Positions 8,061 to 17,818 are shown, numbered from the stretch's first letter. The stretch: 47,421 nt of DNA from Candidatus Accumulibacter necessarius (GCA_017302435.1 JAFLDL010000037.1:1-47421), one strand, 5' to 3'. Notes: generated by a model not told the origin, from the sequence alone. Program-made: numbers and translations.

Positions 8061-8189
8061 ATGAACAGGCTGGCGTTGATTGTAATGGCGATCGCTATGG
8101 CGGCTTCGCTGACTGCGTGCAACACCGTGCAGGGTATCGGCAAGGACATTGAAAAAGGCGGTCAGGCGATAGGCAAGGCGGCCAGATGA
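8061..8189 (+). CDS. Entericidin-like small lipoprotein
   Basis: A 42-residue protein. The start ATG follows gaggaag, a fair Shine-Dalgarno. Residues 1-19 form a lipoprotein signal peptide ending in the lipobox SLTAC (Cys20). The mature part, [23 protein letters not shown] read in two pieces as [11 protein letters not shown] and [12 protein letters not shown], matches the entericidin A/B pattern of an amphipathic helix after the lipidated cysteine. In E. coli entericidin A and B form an antidote/toxin pair tied to stationary phase; here only one copy is present. Transcription probably comes from the promoter at 7803-7832. Confidence 0.85.
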   Translation: MNRLALIVMAIAMAASLTACNTVQGIGKDIEKGGQAIGKAAR

Positions 8190-8303
8190 GCCGCTCTTGG
8201 CAGAAGGAATATGGACAGGTTTGTTCGCCTTGAGGGATTGCAGGCCATGGGTGACGCAGTTCTGGTGGTGCTTTGAGTGCGCGTACGGGAAAGAGGTGGA
8301 GAA

Positions 8304-9434
8304 ATGAAGAAGCTTGGTCTGGTTGGTTGGCGCGGCATGGTGGGCTCGGTCCTGATGCAGCGGATGCTGGAAGAGGGGGATTTCGAGCATGTCGAGCCGC
8401 TCTATTTCTCGACTTCCGCGGTCGGTGAAAGGGCGCCGGTCCTCGCCGGCAAGGAAGCCGGGATGCTGCACGACGCGATGTCAATCGAGACCCTGGGCGG
8501 GATGGATATCATCATCACCTGCCAGGGTGGCGATTACACCAAGGCGGTTTTCGCCCGGCTGCGTGCAGCGGGCTGGAAGGGTCACTGGATCGACGCTGCG
8601 TCTACACTGCGGATGCACGATGACGCGGTGATCATTCTCGATCCGGTGAACCTCGATGTGATCAAGGGGGCGCTGGCCAGGGGCGGTCGCAACTGGATTG
8701 GCGGCAACTGCACGGTTTCTCTCATGTTGATGGGCCTTGGCGGGCTGTTCAGGCATGACCTCGTCGAGTGGATCAGCGCCATGACCTACCAGGCGGCTTC
8801 GGGCGCCGGGGCGCAGAACATGCGCGAACTGCTGCTCCAGATGGGCGCTCTGCATGAGGCGGTGAAGGGGCAGCTCGCGAACCCGGCTTCGGCAATTCTC
8901 GATGTTGATCGCCAGGTTGCCGCAACCATGCGCTCGCCAGACTTTCCAACCGCTCATTTTCGTCAGACGGCGCTGGCCGGAAGCGTGATCCCGTGGATCG
9001 ACGTACCGGTTGAGGGCGGTCAGTCTAAGGAAGAGTGGAAGGGCGGAGCGGAGTGCAACAAGATCCTCGGTCGCCCGGCGTTCCGCACGCCGGGCAGCAT
9101 CCCGGTGGATGGCCTGTGCGTGCGCGTTGGTGCCATGCGCTGCCATTCGCAGGCACTGACCATCAAGCTCAAGCGCAACGCGCCTCTGGATGAACTGGCG
9201 GACATCATCGGGCAGGCCAACCCCTGGGTACAGGTGGTTGCCAATGAACGCGAGCTGACCGAGCGGGATCTGACGCCGGCGGCCGTTACTGGTACCCTGG
9301 CTATCCCAGTCGGCCGTCTGCACAAACTGGCGATGGGGCCCGAGTATCTCGCTGCCTTCACGGTGGGTGATCAGTTGCTGTGGGGGGCGGCTGAGCCACT
9401 CCGCCGGATGCTCCGCATTCTGCTCGAAGATTGA
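8304..9434 (+). CDS. asd: Aspartate-semialdehyde dehydrogenase
   Basis: Catalyses NADPH-dependent reduction of aspartyl-4-phosphate to aspartate semialdehyde, the branch point to lysine/diaminopimelate, threonine and methionine. The protein has 376 residues when started at ATG 8304, after the Shine-Dalgarno-like aagaggtgga; an upstream in-frame GTG would add an unconserved MRVRERGGE tail. The NADP-binding [10 protein letters not shown] is near residues 7-16. The catalytic cysteine is C136 in [12 protein letters not shown], matching E. coli Asd in position. It supplies the substrate for dapB, which lies at 45249-46055, and for the methionine branch served by metZ. Confidence 0.96.
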   Translation: MKKLGLVGWRGMVGSVLMQRMLEEGDFEHVEPLYFSTSAVGERAPVLAGKEAGMLHDAMSIETLGGMDIIITCQGGDYTKAVFARLRAAGWKGHWIDAASTLRMHDDAVIILDPVNLDVIKGALARGGRNWIGGNCTVSLMLMGLGGLFRHDLVEWISAMTYQAASGAGAQNMRELLLQMGALHEAVKGQLANPASAILDVDRQVAATMRSPDFPTAHFRQTALAGSVIPWIDVPVEGGQSKEEWKGGAECNKILGRPAFRTPGSIPVDGLCVRVGAMRCHSQALTIKLKRNAPLDELADIIGQANPWVQVVANERELTERDLTPAAVTGTLAIPVGRLHKLAMGPEYLAAFTVGDQLLWGAAEPLRRMLRILLED

Positions 9435-9458
9435 TGGCAGGATCATCAGGAAACCGGG

Positions 9459-9497
9459 TCCGAGGCCTGGGCTCCGGGTGCTGGCGCGAGCCTCGGA
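9459..9497. other. Stem-loop between asd and fimV
   Basis: tccgaggc (9459-9466) and gcctcgga (9490-9497) form a perfect 8-bp stem with a 23-base loop, about 25 bases after the asd stop. No T-tract follows, so it may be a processing or Rho-related structure rather than an intrinsic terminator. Confidence 0.35.
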
Positions 9498-9515
9498 GTC
9501 AGAAGAATGTTTAGC

Positions 9516-9544
9516 TTGCATGGCTAACTTCATGATGTTATTTT
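9516..9544 (+). promoter_or_regulatory. Putative fimV promoter
   Basis: TTGCAT (9516-9521) and TATTTT (9539-9544) are separated by 17 bases in a short AT-rich island just before fimV, in contrast to the GC-rich surroundings. Confidence 0.4.
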
Positions 9545-9577
9545 AATAATTCCGATTTCGACGCTCAGGGTCGCGAC

Positions 9578-12500
9578 GTGGCCAAAAAAACACATCACAC
9601 ATCAATGAACCTTAGACTGCGGAGCTCGGTTTGGGCCGTCGCATCCTCTTTGGCGCTTGCAGCCTGGCCTTTGACGACTGAAGCTGCCGGGCTAGGCAAG
9701 GTCAATGTCTTTTCGGCTCTCGGGCAACCTCTGCGGGCTGAACTGGAAATCTTTGCGACTCGCGAAGAGCTGTCAGGAATGAAGGCGCAGCTCGCTTCTC
9801 CGGAGGCCTTCAGGCAGGCTGGCGTGGACTACACTGCGACGCTGTCGGGCATCACGCTGAGTATCGACAAGCGACCGAATGGTCAACCGATCATCAGGTT
9901 GAGTTCAGCCAAGCCAATCAACGATCCGTTTGTGGATCTGCTGCTTGAACTCAACTGGCCAACAGGTCGCTTGCTTCGCGAGTACACTTTCCTGCTTGAT
10001 CCGCCGGAGTTTTCGGCGAAAGCCGCAGCTGGCGCGGGACCGGCCATCGTCAGGCCCGTCACGGCCGCCAGGCAGCCTGCCGAAGCGCGACCGCTCACGG
10101 ACAGGCCGATACGGGCGCCCAAGCCGCGGGCGAGCGAGCCGCAGCCGATGCCGTCAGGCGGTGGTGGCACCCATGAGGTCAAGCGCGGTGAAACGCTGAG
10201 CAGTATCGCAACGGATCTCCGGCCTGAGGGCGTGTCACTTGACCAGATGCTGCTGGCGCTTTTTCGAGCCAATCCGGATGCCTTCGACCGAGGCAACATC
10301 AACCGGCTGAAGGCCGGCAAGATTCTTTCGGTGCCGGACAAGGCCGCCCTCGAGGCGATCCCGAAGGGTGAGGCGCGGACTGTCATCGTCGCGCAGTCTT
10401 CGGACTGGGGCAATTACCGTCGAAAACTCGCTGCCGTTGCAGGCGATGCCCCCAGTAAGGACGAGGGGGCAAAGCAGCAGGCGGTCGGCAAGATCACGAC
10501 CAAGGTGGAAGACAAGGCAGGAACTGCTGCCGAGCCCAAGGATCAATTGAAGGTCTCGAAGACCGAGCTTCCCGGCGCCAAGCAAGTGCCAGCGACTGGT
10601 CGCTCCGATGAGGAGCTGATTGCCAAGGAGAAGGCGCTCAAGGATGCCAACGAGCGCCTGGCGACTCTTGAGCGGAGTGTGGCCGAACTGCAGAGGCTGG
10701 TTGAACTCAAGAGCCAGAGTCTGGCCGATCTGGAAAGACAGTCTGCCGGCAAGTCAGCATCCGCTCTCGACGCGAAGAAGCCCCAGGACGAAGCCAGAAC
10801 GACGGCGGCTGTGTCAGCAGGGGCGCAGCCCGCATCCGGGCCCGCTACCGCCCCTCCTCCCGCCGGAGTGGCGCCCGTTGCTCCGATCCCAGGGGTGTCT
10901 TCGGCGCCTTCAGAGGCCGCCCCTGGTCAGCCAGCAGAGGGCAGACCGGCGGAACCGGCTGGCCAGGTCGTTGCCGCACCGGCGGAAGCAAAGACAGAGA
11001 TCAAGGCGGAGGCGCCAAAGCCGGTCGAAGCGCCAAAACCCGCAGCTGTTGCACCACCACCTCCGCCAGAAGAGCCCGGCTTTTTCGAAGAGCTGCTCGG
11101 TAGCCCGGCTGCCTTGGCCGGTGGCGGTGCAATTGCAGCCCTTCTCGCTGCTTACTGGGTCGTTAAACGTCGTCGCGAGAGTACCGGCGAGACGCCGCTT
11201 GCTGAGAGTAGTACGCTGGCACCCGCAATTGACAGCGTGGCAGCCAAGTCCGTATTTCGCAGCACGGGGGGACAGAGTGTCGATACCTCGAACTCGCTCG
11301 GGCAAACCGATTTCAGCCAGGCGGGCCCCGGCAGCATCGATACTGATGAGGTGGATCCGGTTGCTGAAGCAGACGTCTACATGGCCTATGGCCGTGACGC
11401 ACAGGCTGAAGAGATTCTCCTCGAGGCCAAGCAGAAGGACCCCAGGCGTTTTGCCATTCATCTCAAGCTGCTTGAGATTTACCTGAGCCGCAAGGACGTC
11501 AAACCGTTTGATCTGCTGGCAACGGAACTCTTCAAGGGTACCGGGGGATTCGGTCCCGAGTGGGAAAAAGCGGTGGCTATGGGCCTGCAGCTTGATCCCA
11601 GGAATCCGCTCTTTGCTTCTGGCCAGCAAGCTGCGCCGGAGTCTCGCGGTCCTCAAGAGACGATCATCGAGACATCGGCTGCACCAAGTGACGCCTTTGC
11701 CAGGCCCGGTCAACCGTCTCAGATGACGGTGGCCGCGCGTGCAGAGCCGGTGCGGCCGGGCCTTGCCAGCGAGACGCTGGCCGAGGCGAAGCCCGAGCCG
11801 GTTGATCTTGCCGATCTTGATTTCGATCTCGGCAGCAGGGACGCTCAGCCCAGCGAAGCTGGCGACGGTTACCTTGAAACCACACTGGCTTTCCCGAATA
11901 CTGCGCAAGGGGATGCGCTGGATTTCGATCTGGCGACTTCCTTGCCGGAGGCCGTGGCACCGACTCCAGATTCGGCCACGGATGGTGTGCGACTGGTGGA
12001 GGACGCCAGTTCTCTTGAGGAAACGATGCTGGTGGCGCCGGAGACGCAGAGCAGTTCCTCGCGGGCTGATGCCGGTCTCGACTTTGAGTTTGACCTCGGA
12101 CCGGAGCCCCCTACTGATTCGACCTGGGAGGCGGAGACGCTGACGCGGGGCGAAGCCACCGAGGTGCTTGACGTGGGATCGGCGGCGGCTGAGGCGCTGG
12201 AGTTCGACGTCAGTCTGACCGAGTCGACCGTCCTTGGTGATGCAATGCAGCATCCAGCGTTTGACATGTCGTCGATCAGCCTAGACTTGGCCGAGGCCGA
12301 TAGGGAGAGTGTTGCCCCGCTGCCAACGGCCGGCGCTTCACTGGACTTCACTTTCGAGGCTGAGCAGGAGGATACGCTGGTCAACCCGAATTTTTCGATC
12401 GAGCAGACGGATACCGAACTCAATACACAGTTCGGTGCTGCCACTGAGTTGGCTACGCAGACCGAAATCAGTTCCAGCGAAGAGGTGGCCACCAAGCTCG

Positions 12501-12631
12501 ACCTGGCCAAGGCCTATCAGGAAATGGGTGACCTGGAGGGGGCCCGGGAGCTTCTGCAGGAGGTCGTCAATGAAGGTGACGCCGCCCAGCGGGAGGCCGC
12601 GCTCAACCTCCTTTCTGGACTACGCGAGTAG
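9578..12631 (+). CDS. fimV: FimV-type polar scaffold protein with LysM domain
   Basis: A 1017-residue FimV/HubP-type protein, an inner-membrane scaffold involved in polar organisation and, in pseudomonads, type IV pilus assembly. In order: signal-like N-terminus; the conserved FimV domain (GLGKVNVFSALGQPLRAEL, about 37-55); a periplasmic LysM domain (HEVKRGETLSSIA, about 198-250); a coiled coil (about 340-385); an Ala/Pro-rich linker; one membrane segment near 515-533; a long acidic cytoplasmic region rich in D/E-F-D repeats; and the C-terminal FimV motif (TKLDLAKAYQEMGDLEGARELL). The GTG at 9578 was kept; ATG 9605 is an alternative that leaves a cleaner signal peptide. Its own terminator follows. 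Confidence 0.93.
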   Translation: MAKKTHHTSMNLRLRSSVWAVASSLALAAWPLTTEAAGLGKVNVFSALGQPLRAELEIFATREELSGMKAQLASPEAFRQAGVDYTATLSGITLSIDKRPNGQPIIRLSSAKPINDPFVDLLLELNWPTGRLLREYTFLLDPPEFSAKAAAGAGPAIVRPVTAARQPAEARPLTDRPIRAPKPRASEPQPMPSGGGGTHEVKRGETLSSIATDLRPEGVSLDQMLLALFRANPDAFDRGNINRLKAGKILSVPDKAALEAIPKGEARTVIVAQSSDWGNYRRKLAAVAGDAPSKDEGAKQQAVGKITTKVEDKAGTAAEPKDQLKVSKTELPGAKQVPATGRSDEELIAKEKALKDANERLATLERSVAELQRLVELKSQSLADLERQSAGKSASALDAKKPQDEARTTAAVSAGAQPASGPATAPPPAGVAPVAPIPGVSSAPSEAAPGQPAEGRPAEPAGQVVAAPAEAKTEIKAEAPKPVEAPKPAAVAPPPPPEEPGFFEELLGSPAALAGGGAIAALLAAYWVVKRRRESTGETPLAESSTLAPAIDSVAAKSVFRSTGGQSVDTSNSLGQTDFSQAGPGSIDTDEVDPVAEADVYMAYGRDAQAEEILLEAKQKDPRRFAIHLKLLEIYLSRKDVKPFDLLATELFKGTGGFGPEWEKAVAMGLQLDPRNPLFASGQQAAPESRGPQETIIETSAAPSDAFARPGQPSQMTVAARAEPVRPGLASETLAEAKPEPVDLADLDFDLGSRDAQPSEAGDGYLETTLAFPNTAQGDALDFDLATSLPEAVAPTPDSATDGVRLVEDASSLEETMLVAPETQSSSSRADAGLDFEFDLGPEPPTDSTWEAETLTRGEATEVLDVGSAAAEALEFDVSLTESTVLGDAMQHPAFDMSSISLDLAEADRESVAPLPTAGASLDFTFEAEQEDTLVNPNFSIEQTDTELNTQFGAATELATQTEISSSEEVATKLDLAKAYQEMGDLEGARELLQEVVNEGDAAQREAALNLLSGLRE

Positions 12632-12649
12632 TCGCACGGTTGAACACAC

Positions 12650-12681
12650 GGCCGTAGCGCCTTCGGGCCTACGGCCTTTTT
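12650..12681 (+). terminator. Intrinsic terminator after fimV
   Basis: ggccgtag-c-gcc pairs with ggcctacggcc around a ttcg tetraloop region, with one bulged position, and is followed by TTTTTGTT. It lies 19 bases after the fimV stop. Confidence 0.8.
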
Positions 12682-12711
12682 GTTATCGCCTTCTGGACTC
12701 GAGAAGCTGCC

Positions 12712-13308
12712 GTGCATCCAAGTGCCCGACTTGTCGTATGGCTCCTGATGTTGCTGCTTAGCCAAGGCATGGATGATAGACTGCTGATGGCTGCCATTCT
12801 GCTTCTGCCGCTGTTCGGCAGGTCGGTCCTGAGTCGCTTTTGGCAACTCGCCTGGGGTGCGCGCTGGCTCTTCCTGTCGCTGTTTGTCATCCTCGCGTGG
12901 GGGGGAATCGGTGAGGCTGCCTGGAATGGACCCATGGCGCCGAGTCGGGAAGGGTTACTTGACGCATCGGCGCATGTGGGACGTCTGCTGATGGCCTTGC
13001 TGGCGGTGGCGGTATTACGTGAGTGGATGTCTACAACGGACCTGCTGACCGGCATTCACCGGCTGCTGGAGCCGATGCGGCGCTGCGGCCTGGATTCCGA
13101 TCGAGGCCTTGTGCGGCTGTTATTGGTCTTGAACTACATCGAGACCATGCCGAAGCCGCGCGACTGGCGCATGCTGCTCGATGTCCCTGCAAGCAGCAAT
13201 TCTGAGGTGTTCCAACTAGTTGATCAGCCACTTGCCGTTCGGGACTACCTGATCATCGCTTTGGCGCTGGTCGGTGCCGTGCCGCTCCTCTATCTTGTCC
13301 AGGGGTGA
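12712..13308 (+). CDS. CbiQ-like integral membrane protein of unknown role
   Basis: A 198-residue hydrophobic protein with four or five membrane segments: residues 6-33, 45-68, about 85-103, and a C-terminal segment near 175-196. The central MRRCGLDSDRGLVRLLLVLNYIETMPK region resembles the coupling part of ECF-transporter transmembrane (CbiQ/EcfT) proteins, but no ATPase or substrate-binding partner gene is nearby. The GTG start follows gagaag at a reasonable distance; a later start is possible. It ends 3 bases before truA, so the two are almost certainly co-transcribed downstream of the fimV terminator. Function not known. Confidence 0.75.
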   Translation: MHPSARLVVWLLMLLLSQGMDDRLLMAAILLLPLFGRSVLSRFWQLAWGARWLFLSLFVILAWGGIGEAAWNGPMAPSREGLLDASAHVGRLLMALLAVAVLREWMSTTDLLTGIHRLLEPMRRCGLDSDRGLVRLLLVLNYIETMPKPRDWRMLLDVPASSNSEVFQLVDQPLAVRDYLIIALALVGAVPLLYLVQG

Positions 13309-13311
13309 GGG

Positions 13312-14130
13312 ATGAGGATCGCTCTGGCTGTCGAGTACGACGGCAGTGGCTTTCGTGGCTGGCAGAAGCAGCCGGGTGGCGGGACCGTGCAGGATGCTCT
13401 GCAGGACGCGTTGCAGCAGTTTGCCGGGGTCCCGGTGCATGTCATCTGCGCCGGTCGGACCGATGCCGGCGTCCATGCCATCGGGCAGGTGGTGCATTTT
13501 GACACCACCATCGAGCGCTCAATGTTCGCCTGGGTGCGTGGTCTCAATACCTTCCTGCCGCCCGCCGTCGCGGTCCGTTGGGCGCAGGTGGTCGCGGACA
13601 ACTTCCATGCCAGGTCTTCGGCCTATTCTCGGCGCTATCGCTATTTCCTGCTCAACCGGCCACACCGACCGGGTGCATGGCAGGGACGGGTGGGTTGGCA
13701 TCATCATCCACTCGATCTGCCGAGGATGCAGTCGGCCGCGGGATACCTGCTTGGCGAGCGCGATTTTTCCGCCTTTCGGGCGGCCGAGTGTCAGGCCAGT
13801 TCGCCTGTGAAAATCATGCGCCGGGCCGACATCGGGTGTTCTGGCGATCTCGTGATCTTCGATTTCGAGGCCTCCGCTTTCCTTCACCACATGGTGCGCA
13901 ACCTGGTTGGCAGTCTGGTTGCTGTCGGTCAGGGCAAGCATCCACCGGAATGGATTGCCGAGTTGCTGGCCAAGGGCGACCGCCGCCTGGCGGCGCCGAC
14001 ATTTGCTGCCGCTGGTCTGTATCTGCTGGTTGTCAGATACCCTCCGCAGTGGGGTTTGCCGGTTGCCGACGAGACGGTATATCTGCCTTTTGCTGCCGAC
14101 CTCTGCAGCGCAGTCCAGGCTGGCCGATGA
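13312..14130 (+). CDS. truA: tRNA pseudouridine(38-40) synthase TruA
   Basis: Converts uridines 38-40 in the tRNA anticodon stem to pseudouridine. The 272-residue length is normal. The catalytic aspartate is D51 in CAGRTDAGVHAIGQV; the N-terminal LAVEYDGSGFRGWQKQ and the C-terminal FLHHMVRNLVGSLVAVG are the other two diagnostic blocks. The ATG follows gtgaggg three bases after the upstream membrane-protein gene. Its stop overlaps the trpF start by 4 bases (ATGA). The truA-trpF-trpB-trpA-accD-folC order is conserved in beta- and gammaproteobacteria. Confidence 0.96.
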   Translation: MRIALAVEYDGSGFRGWQKQPGGGTVQDALQDALQQFAGVPVHVICAGRTDAGVHAIGQVVHFDTTIERSMFAWVRGLNTFLPPAVAVRWAQVVADNFHARSSAYSRRYRYFLLNRPHRPGAWQGRVGWHHHPLDLPRMQSAAGYLLGERDFSAFRAAECQASSPVKIMRRADIGCSGDLVIFDFEASAFLHHMVRNLVGSLVAVGQGKHPPEWIAELLAKGDRRLAAPTFAAAGLYLLVVRYPPQWGLPVADETVYLPFAADLCSAVQAGR

Positions 14131-14747
14131 AGCCGCGCATCAAGATTTGTGGGTTGACGCGCATCGAGGACCTGCAGCAGGCCGTGCAGGCCGGAGCTGA
14201 TGCGATTGGCCTAGTGTTCTACCCGCCGAGCAGGCGCTGCGTTGATCTGCCGACGGCAGCGCGGCTGGCACGCGGGGTGCCGCCCTTTGTCAGCATTGTC
14301 GGGCTTTTCGTCAACGCGGATCCGGCTACGGTACGGGCGACTCTGGCCGCAGTACCGATTCACCTGCTGCAGTTGCACGGCGACGAAGATGAGGCCTACT
14401 GTCGTCAGTTCGATCGACCTTACATCAAGGCGGCGCGCGTCAGGCCGGGCATGGATTTGGTACAATACGCGGCCGCCTTCCCGTCGGCGCAGGCGATCCT
14501 TCTCGATGCCTTCGTGGACGGATACGGCGGCGGGGGCAGGATGTTCGACTGGTCGTTGGTGCCTCCCTCGCTGGGCAAGCCCTTGGTTCTCTCGGGTGGG
14601 CTGACTGCAGATAATGTCGGCGAGGCGGTGCGTCGCTTTCGCCCCGAGGCGGTTGATGTCTCGTCGGGTGTCGAGGTCCGCAAGGGAATCAAGGATGCCG
14701 ACAAGATCCGTGCCTTCGTGGCCGCAGTCCGGGCGAGCGAATTCTGA
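14127..14747 (+). CDS. trpF: Phosphoribosylanthranilate isomerase
   Basis: Isomerises N-(5-phosphoribosyl)anthranilate to CdRP in tryptophan synthesis. It is a stand-alone 206-residue TIM-barrel enzyme, not fused to TrpC. The N-terminal KICGLTRIEDL carries the catalytic cysteine (C8 in IKICGLT), and LLDAFVDGYGGGGRMFDW carries the catalytic aspartate. VLSGGLTADNV and DVSSGVEVRKGIKD form the phosphate-binding end of the barrel. The ATG overlaps the truA stop, and that ATG starts the conserved domain directly. A 175-base gap separates it from trpB. Confidence 0.96.
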   Translation: MKPRIKICGLTRIEDLQQAVQAGADAIGLVFYPPSRRCVDLPTAARLARGVPPFVSIVGLFVNADPATVRATLAAVPIHLLQLHGDEDEAYCRQFDRPYIKAARVRPGMDLVQYAAAFPSAQAILLDAFVDGYGGGGRMFDWSLVPPSLGKPLVLSGGLTADNVGEAVRRFRPEAVDVSSGVEVRKGIKDADKIRAFVAAVRASEF

Positions 14748-14908
14748 GCAACGTTTGATGCGGAATGTATTCACGGGATTGATCATGCGCAGGAACTCTG
14801 GCGGTCTGACGCGAACCTGCTGGCGACACCACTTGGCCAAGCACACCTGAGGCGGCATCTGGCGTTGTCTACCGGATGCTGTGAAAACATTTTGTCGCAA
14901 CAGGTTGC

Positions 14909-14915
14909 AAGGAGG
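14909..14915 (+). promoter_or_regulatory. Strong Shine-Dalgarno that fixes the trpB start
   Basis: AAGGAGG (14909-14915) lies 7 bases before GTG 14923. This favours GTG 14923 over the upstream in-frame GTG at 14881, which has no such site. Confidence 0.75.
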
Positions 14916-14922
14916 TTGGGCC

Positions 14923-16122
14923 GTGCATGATCATGATTTACCTGACGCTAGTGGCCATTTTGGCCCTTACGGTGGCGTCTTCGTCGCTGAAACCCTGATC
15001 GCTGCGCTGGATGAACTGAAAGAGGCGTATGCGGCTGCCCAGCGCGATCCGGAGTTCATCGCCGAAATCGATTATGAACTCAAGCATTATGTCGGTCGGC
15101 CAAGTCCGATCTATCACGCCAGGCACTTGTCGGACGTGCTCGGCGGAGCACAGATCTACCTGAAGCGCGAGGATCTGAACCATACGGGTGCACACAAGAT
15201 CAATAATTGCATCGGTCAGGCCTTGCTTGCCCGGCGTATGCGCAAGCCGCGGGTCATCGCCGAGACCGGTGCCGGCCAGCATGGTGTGGCGACGGCGACG
15301 GTGGCCGCGCGCTACGGCATGGAATGTGTGGTTTACATGGGTTCGGAAGACATTCGGCGGCAGGCTGCCAATGTCTACCGCATGAAGCTGCTGGGAGCGA
15401 GCGTGGTGCCCGTGGAGAGTGGTTCGAGGACACTCAAGGATGCCTTGAATGAAGCCATGCGCGACTGGGTGACCAACGTCGCCGAAACTTTCTACATCAT
15501 CGGGACGGTGGCCGGTCCGCATCCCTATCCGATGATGGTGCGTGATTTCCAGTCCGTCATTGGTCGTGAGTCGATCACTCAGATGCAGGAACAGTGTGGT
15601 CGTCAGCCTGATGCCGTAATTGCCTGCGTGGGCGGCGGTTCCAATGCCATGGGAATTTTCTATCCCTACATCCCGGTCGCTGGTGTGCGTCTGATTGGTG
15701 TCGAGGCGGCGGGTGAGGGGATTGAGACAGGACGTCACGCCGCCTCATTGACGGCTGGTCGGCCAGGCGTGCTGCACGGCAACCGGACCTATCTGCTTCA
15801 GGACGACAATGGGCAGATCATCGAGACGCACTCGATCTCGGCTGGCCTCGACTATCCGGGTGTTGGCCCTGAGCACGCGTGGCTGAAAGACAGCGGTCGT
15901 GCCGAGTACGTCAGCGTCAGCGATGTTGAGGCGCTTGCTGCGTTTCATGACCTGTGCCGTCTCGAAGGCATCATCCCGGCGCTCGAATCGAGCCATGCCC
16001 TGGCCTACGCAGCGAGGCTGGCGCCGACCCTGCCCAAGGACAAGCTCTTGCTGGTCAACCTCTCCGGCCGTGGTGACAAGGATATGCACACCGTAGCCGA
16101 AAAATCAGGTATCAAATTCTGA
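14923..16122 (+). CDS. trpB: Tryptophan synthase beta chain
   Basis: PLP enzyme that condenses indole with serine to give tryptophan. It is 399 residues long when started at GTG 14923, the family's usual length. The PLP lysine is K92 in HTGAHKINN, the phosphate-binding glycine loop is [11 protein letters not shown] near 234-244, and the N-terminal [15 protein letters not shown] is the standard family opening. The C-terminus ([15 protein letters not shown]) is intact. It ends 2 bases before trpA, as expected for the alpha2-beta2 complex. The start is decided by the ribosome-binding site. Confidence 0.97.
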   Translation: MHDHDLPDASGHFGPYGGVFVAETLIAALDELKEAYAAAQRDPEFIAEIDYELKHYVGRPSPIYHARHLSDVLGGAQIYLKREDLNHTGAHKINNCIGQALLARRMRKPRVIAETGAGQHGVATATVAARYGMECVVYMGSEDIRRQAANVYRMKLLGASVVPVESGSRTLKDALNEAMRDWVTNVAETFYIIGTVAGPHPYPMMVRDFQSVIGRESITQMQEQCGRQPDAVIACVGGGSNAMGIFYPYIPVAGVRLIGVEAAGEGIETGRHAASLTAGRPGVLHGNRTYLLQDDNGQIIETHSISAGLDYPGVGPEHAWLKDSGRAEYVSVSDVEALAAFHDLCRLEGIIPALESSHALAYAARLAPTLPKDKLLLVNLSGRGDKDMHTVAEKSGIKF

Positions 16123-16124
16123 CC

Positions 16125-16934
16125 ATGGCGAGAATAAAGGCTGTATTCGAGCGCCTGCAGGCGCAGGGGCGAAAGGCGCTGATTCCGTTCATCACGGCGG
16201 GCGATCCGGATCCGAGACTGACCGTGCCTCTGCTGCATGCGCTGGTCCGTGCCGGGGCTGACATCATCGAGTTGGGTGTGCCCTTCTCTGATCCGATGGC
16301 CGACGGACCAACCATCCAGAGGGCTTCCGAGCGAGCCCTGGCGAAAGGGGTCAGCCTGCGCCAGGTGCTCATGCAGGTGACCGATTTTCGCGCCGACAAC
16401 CAGCAGACGCCGATTGTCCTCATGGGCTATGCCAATCCGATTGAGGCCATGGGCGTCGAAGCCTTTGCCGCTGCTGCCTGCGCGGCCGGGGTGGACGGGG
16501 TCCTGGTGGTCGACTATCCACCCGAGGAAGGTGTCGAGTTTGCACAGACCCTACGCCGTTACGCGCTCGATCCAATTTTTCTGCTGGCCCCGACTTCGAG
16601 CGATGCCCGTATTGCCCAGGTTGGCGCTCTGGCCAGTGGCTATATTTATTACGTTTCGCTGAAGGGGGTTACCGGCTCGGCGTCTCTTGACGTCGCTGCC
16701 GTGGCCGCCCGCATTCCGGAAATCCGGGCGCGTACCGGGGTCCCGGTGGGGGTCGGTTTTGGTATCCGCGACGCGGCGACTGCCGCTGCCGTGGCTGAGA
16801 TTGCCGATGCGGTTGTCGTTGGCAGCCGGATCATCGAAGAAATCGAGCGGTCCGCATCGGACAAGGCGTGTGCCAACGTGATCACCCTGGTGGCAGACAT
16901 CCGTCGTGGCATGGATGGTGTAGCAGAGGCTTAG
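16125..16934 (+). CDS. trpA: Tryptophan synthase alpha chain
   Basis: Cleaves indole-3-glycerol phosphate and channels indole to TrpB. The 269-residue TIM barrel has the catalytic glutamate and aspartate in [16 protein letters not shown], near residues 48-63. The FITAGDP motif is near 22-28, [10 protein letters not shown] near 175-184, and [10 protein letters not shown] near 209-218. The start lies 2 bases after the trpB stop with the family-typical [12 protein letters not shown] beginning. accD follows after 11 bases. Confidence 0.97.
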   Translation: MARIKAVFERLQAQGRKALIPFITAGDPDPRLTVPLLHALVRAGADIIELGVPFSDPMADGPTIQRASERALAKGVSLRQVLMQVTDFRADNQQTPIVLMGYANPIEAMGVEAFAAAACAAGVDGVLVVDYPPEEGVEFAQTLRRYALDPIFLLAPTSSDARIAQVGALASGYIYYVSLKGVTGSASLDVAAVAARIPEIRARTGVPVGVGFGIRDAATAAAVAEIADAVVVGSRIIEEIERSASDKACANVITLVADIRRGMDGVAEA

Positions 16935-16945
16935 AGAGGAACAAC

Positions 16946-17818
16946 ATGGGCTGGCTGAACAAACTGCTGCCGCCAAAAATCAAGCGCAACGACAGTGGTG
17001 TGGCGCGCAAATCGTCGCTGCCGGAGGGCTTGTGGAGCAAGTGCCCGGCGTGCGAAGCGGTCCTCTATGCGACCGATTTGGCGAAAAACTGCAACGTCTG
17101 TCCCAAGTGCGGTCATCACCAGCGCCTGGAATCGCGCGCCCGCATCGATCTGCTGCTGGATGCGGAGGGACGTTGCGAGATTGCTTCGGAGGTGCTGCCG
17201 GTCGATTCGCTCTCGTTCAAGGACAGCCGCCGCTATCCGGAGCGCTTGCGGGACGCCACCAAGGCGACCGGCGAAACCGACGCGCTGGTGGTGGTGCGGG
17301 GCTCGATCAGGACCTTGCCGGTGGTCATCGCTGTTTTCGAGTTCGACTTCATGGGCGGCTCAATGGGGTCCGTGCTTGGCGAGCGCTTCGTGCGCGGGGT
17401 GCAGGCCGCGGTCGCGCACGGCCTGCCGTTTATCTGTGTCACCGCGTCGGGCGGTGCGCGCATGCAGGAGGGTCTGTTCTCACTGATGCAGATGGCCAAG
17501 ACGACGGCGATATTGACCCGTCTTTCGCAAGCGAAGCTCCCGTTCATCTCGATTCTTACTGACCCAACGATGGGTGGCGTGTCGGCGTCCTTTGCTTTCA
17601 TCGGCGATGTGGTGATTGCCGAACCGGGTGCCTTGATCGGCTTTGCTGGCCCGCGGGTCATCGAACAGACCGTTCGCGAGACCCTGCCGGAGGGTTTCCA
17701 GCGTTCCGAATTCCTGCTCGACAAAGGAGCAATCGACATGATCGTGGATCGTCGAGAAATGAGGGACCGGGTTGCTCGGTTGCTCACTTTGCTTCAGAAG
17801 CGGCCCGTAACGCAGTGA
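16946..17818 (+). CDS. accD: Acetyl-CoA carboxylase carboxyltransferase subunit beta
   Basis: Beta subunit of the carboxyltransferase that transfers CO2 from carboxybiotin to acetyl-CoA, the first step of fatty acid synthesis. The 290-residue protein has the N-terminal zinc ribbon with C33, C36, C52 and C55 (CPAC...CPKC), followed by the crotonase-like carboxyltransferase domain with [24 protein letters not shown] and [12 protein letters not shown]. The ATG at 16946 follows agagagga. The accA, accB and accC genes are not in this window. The accD-folC pairing is standard in proteobacteria. Confidence 0.97.
   Translation: MGWLNKLLPPKIKRNDSGVARKSSLPEGLWSKCPACEAVLYATDLAKNCNVCPKCGHHQRLESRARIDLLLDAEGRCEIASEVLPVDSLSFKDSRRYPERLRDATKATGETDALVVVRGSIRTLPVVIAVFEFDFMGGSMGSVLGERFVRGVQAAVAHGLPFICVTASGGARMQEGLFSLMQMAKTTAILTRLSQAKLPFISILTDPTMGGVSASFAFIGDVVIAEPGALIGFAGPRVIEQTVRETLPEGFQRSEFLLDKGAIDMIVDRREMRDRVARLLTLLQKRPVTQ

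Noticed and set aside
6933-8471. 512-codon open frame on the minus strand
   Set aside because: It is antisense to the M48 protease, the entericidin-like gene and the start of asd, has the low-complexity character of a GC-rich shadow frame, and shows no domain.
10910-12253. 447-codon open frame antisense to fimV
   Set aside because: Long antisense frames are expected over the biased codon use of fimV; the translated product has no recognisable fold or start signal.
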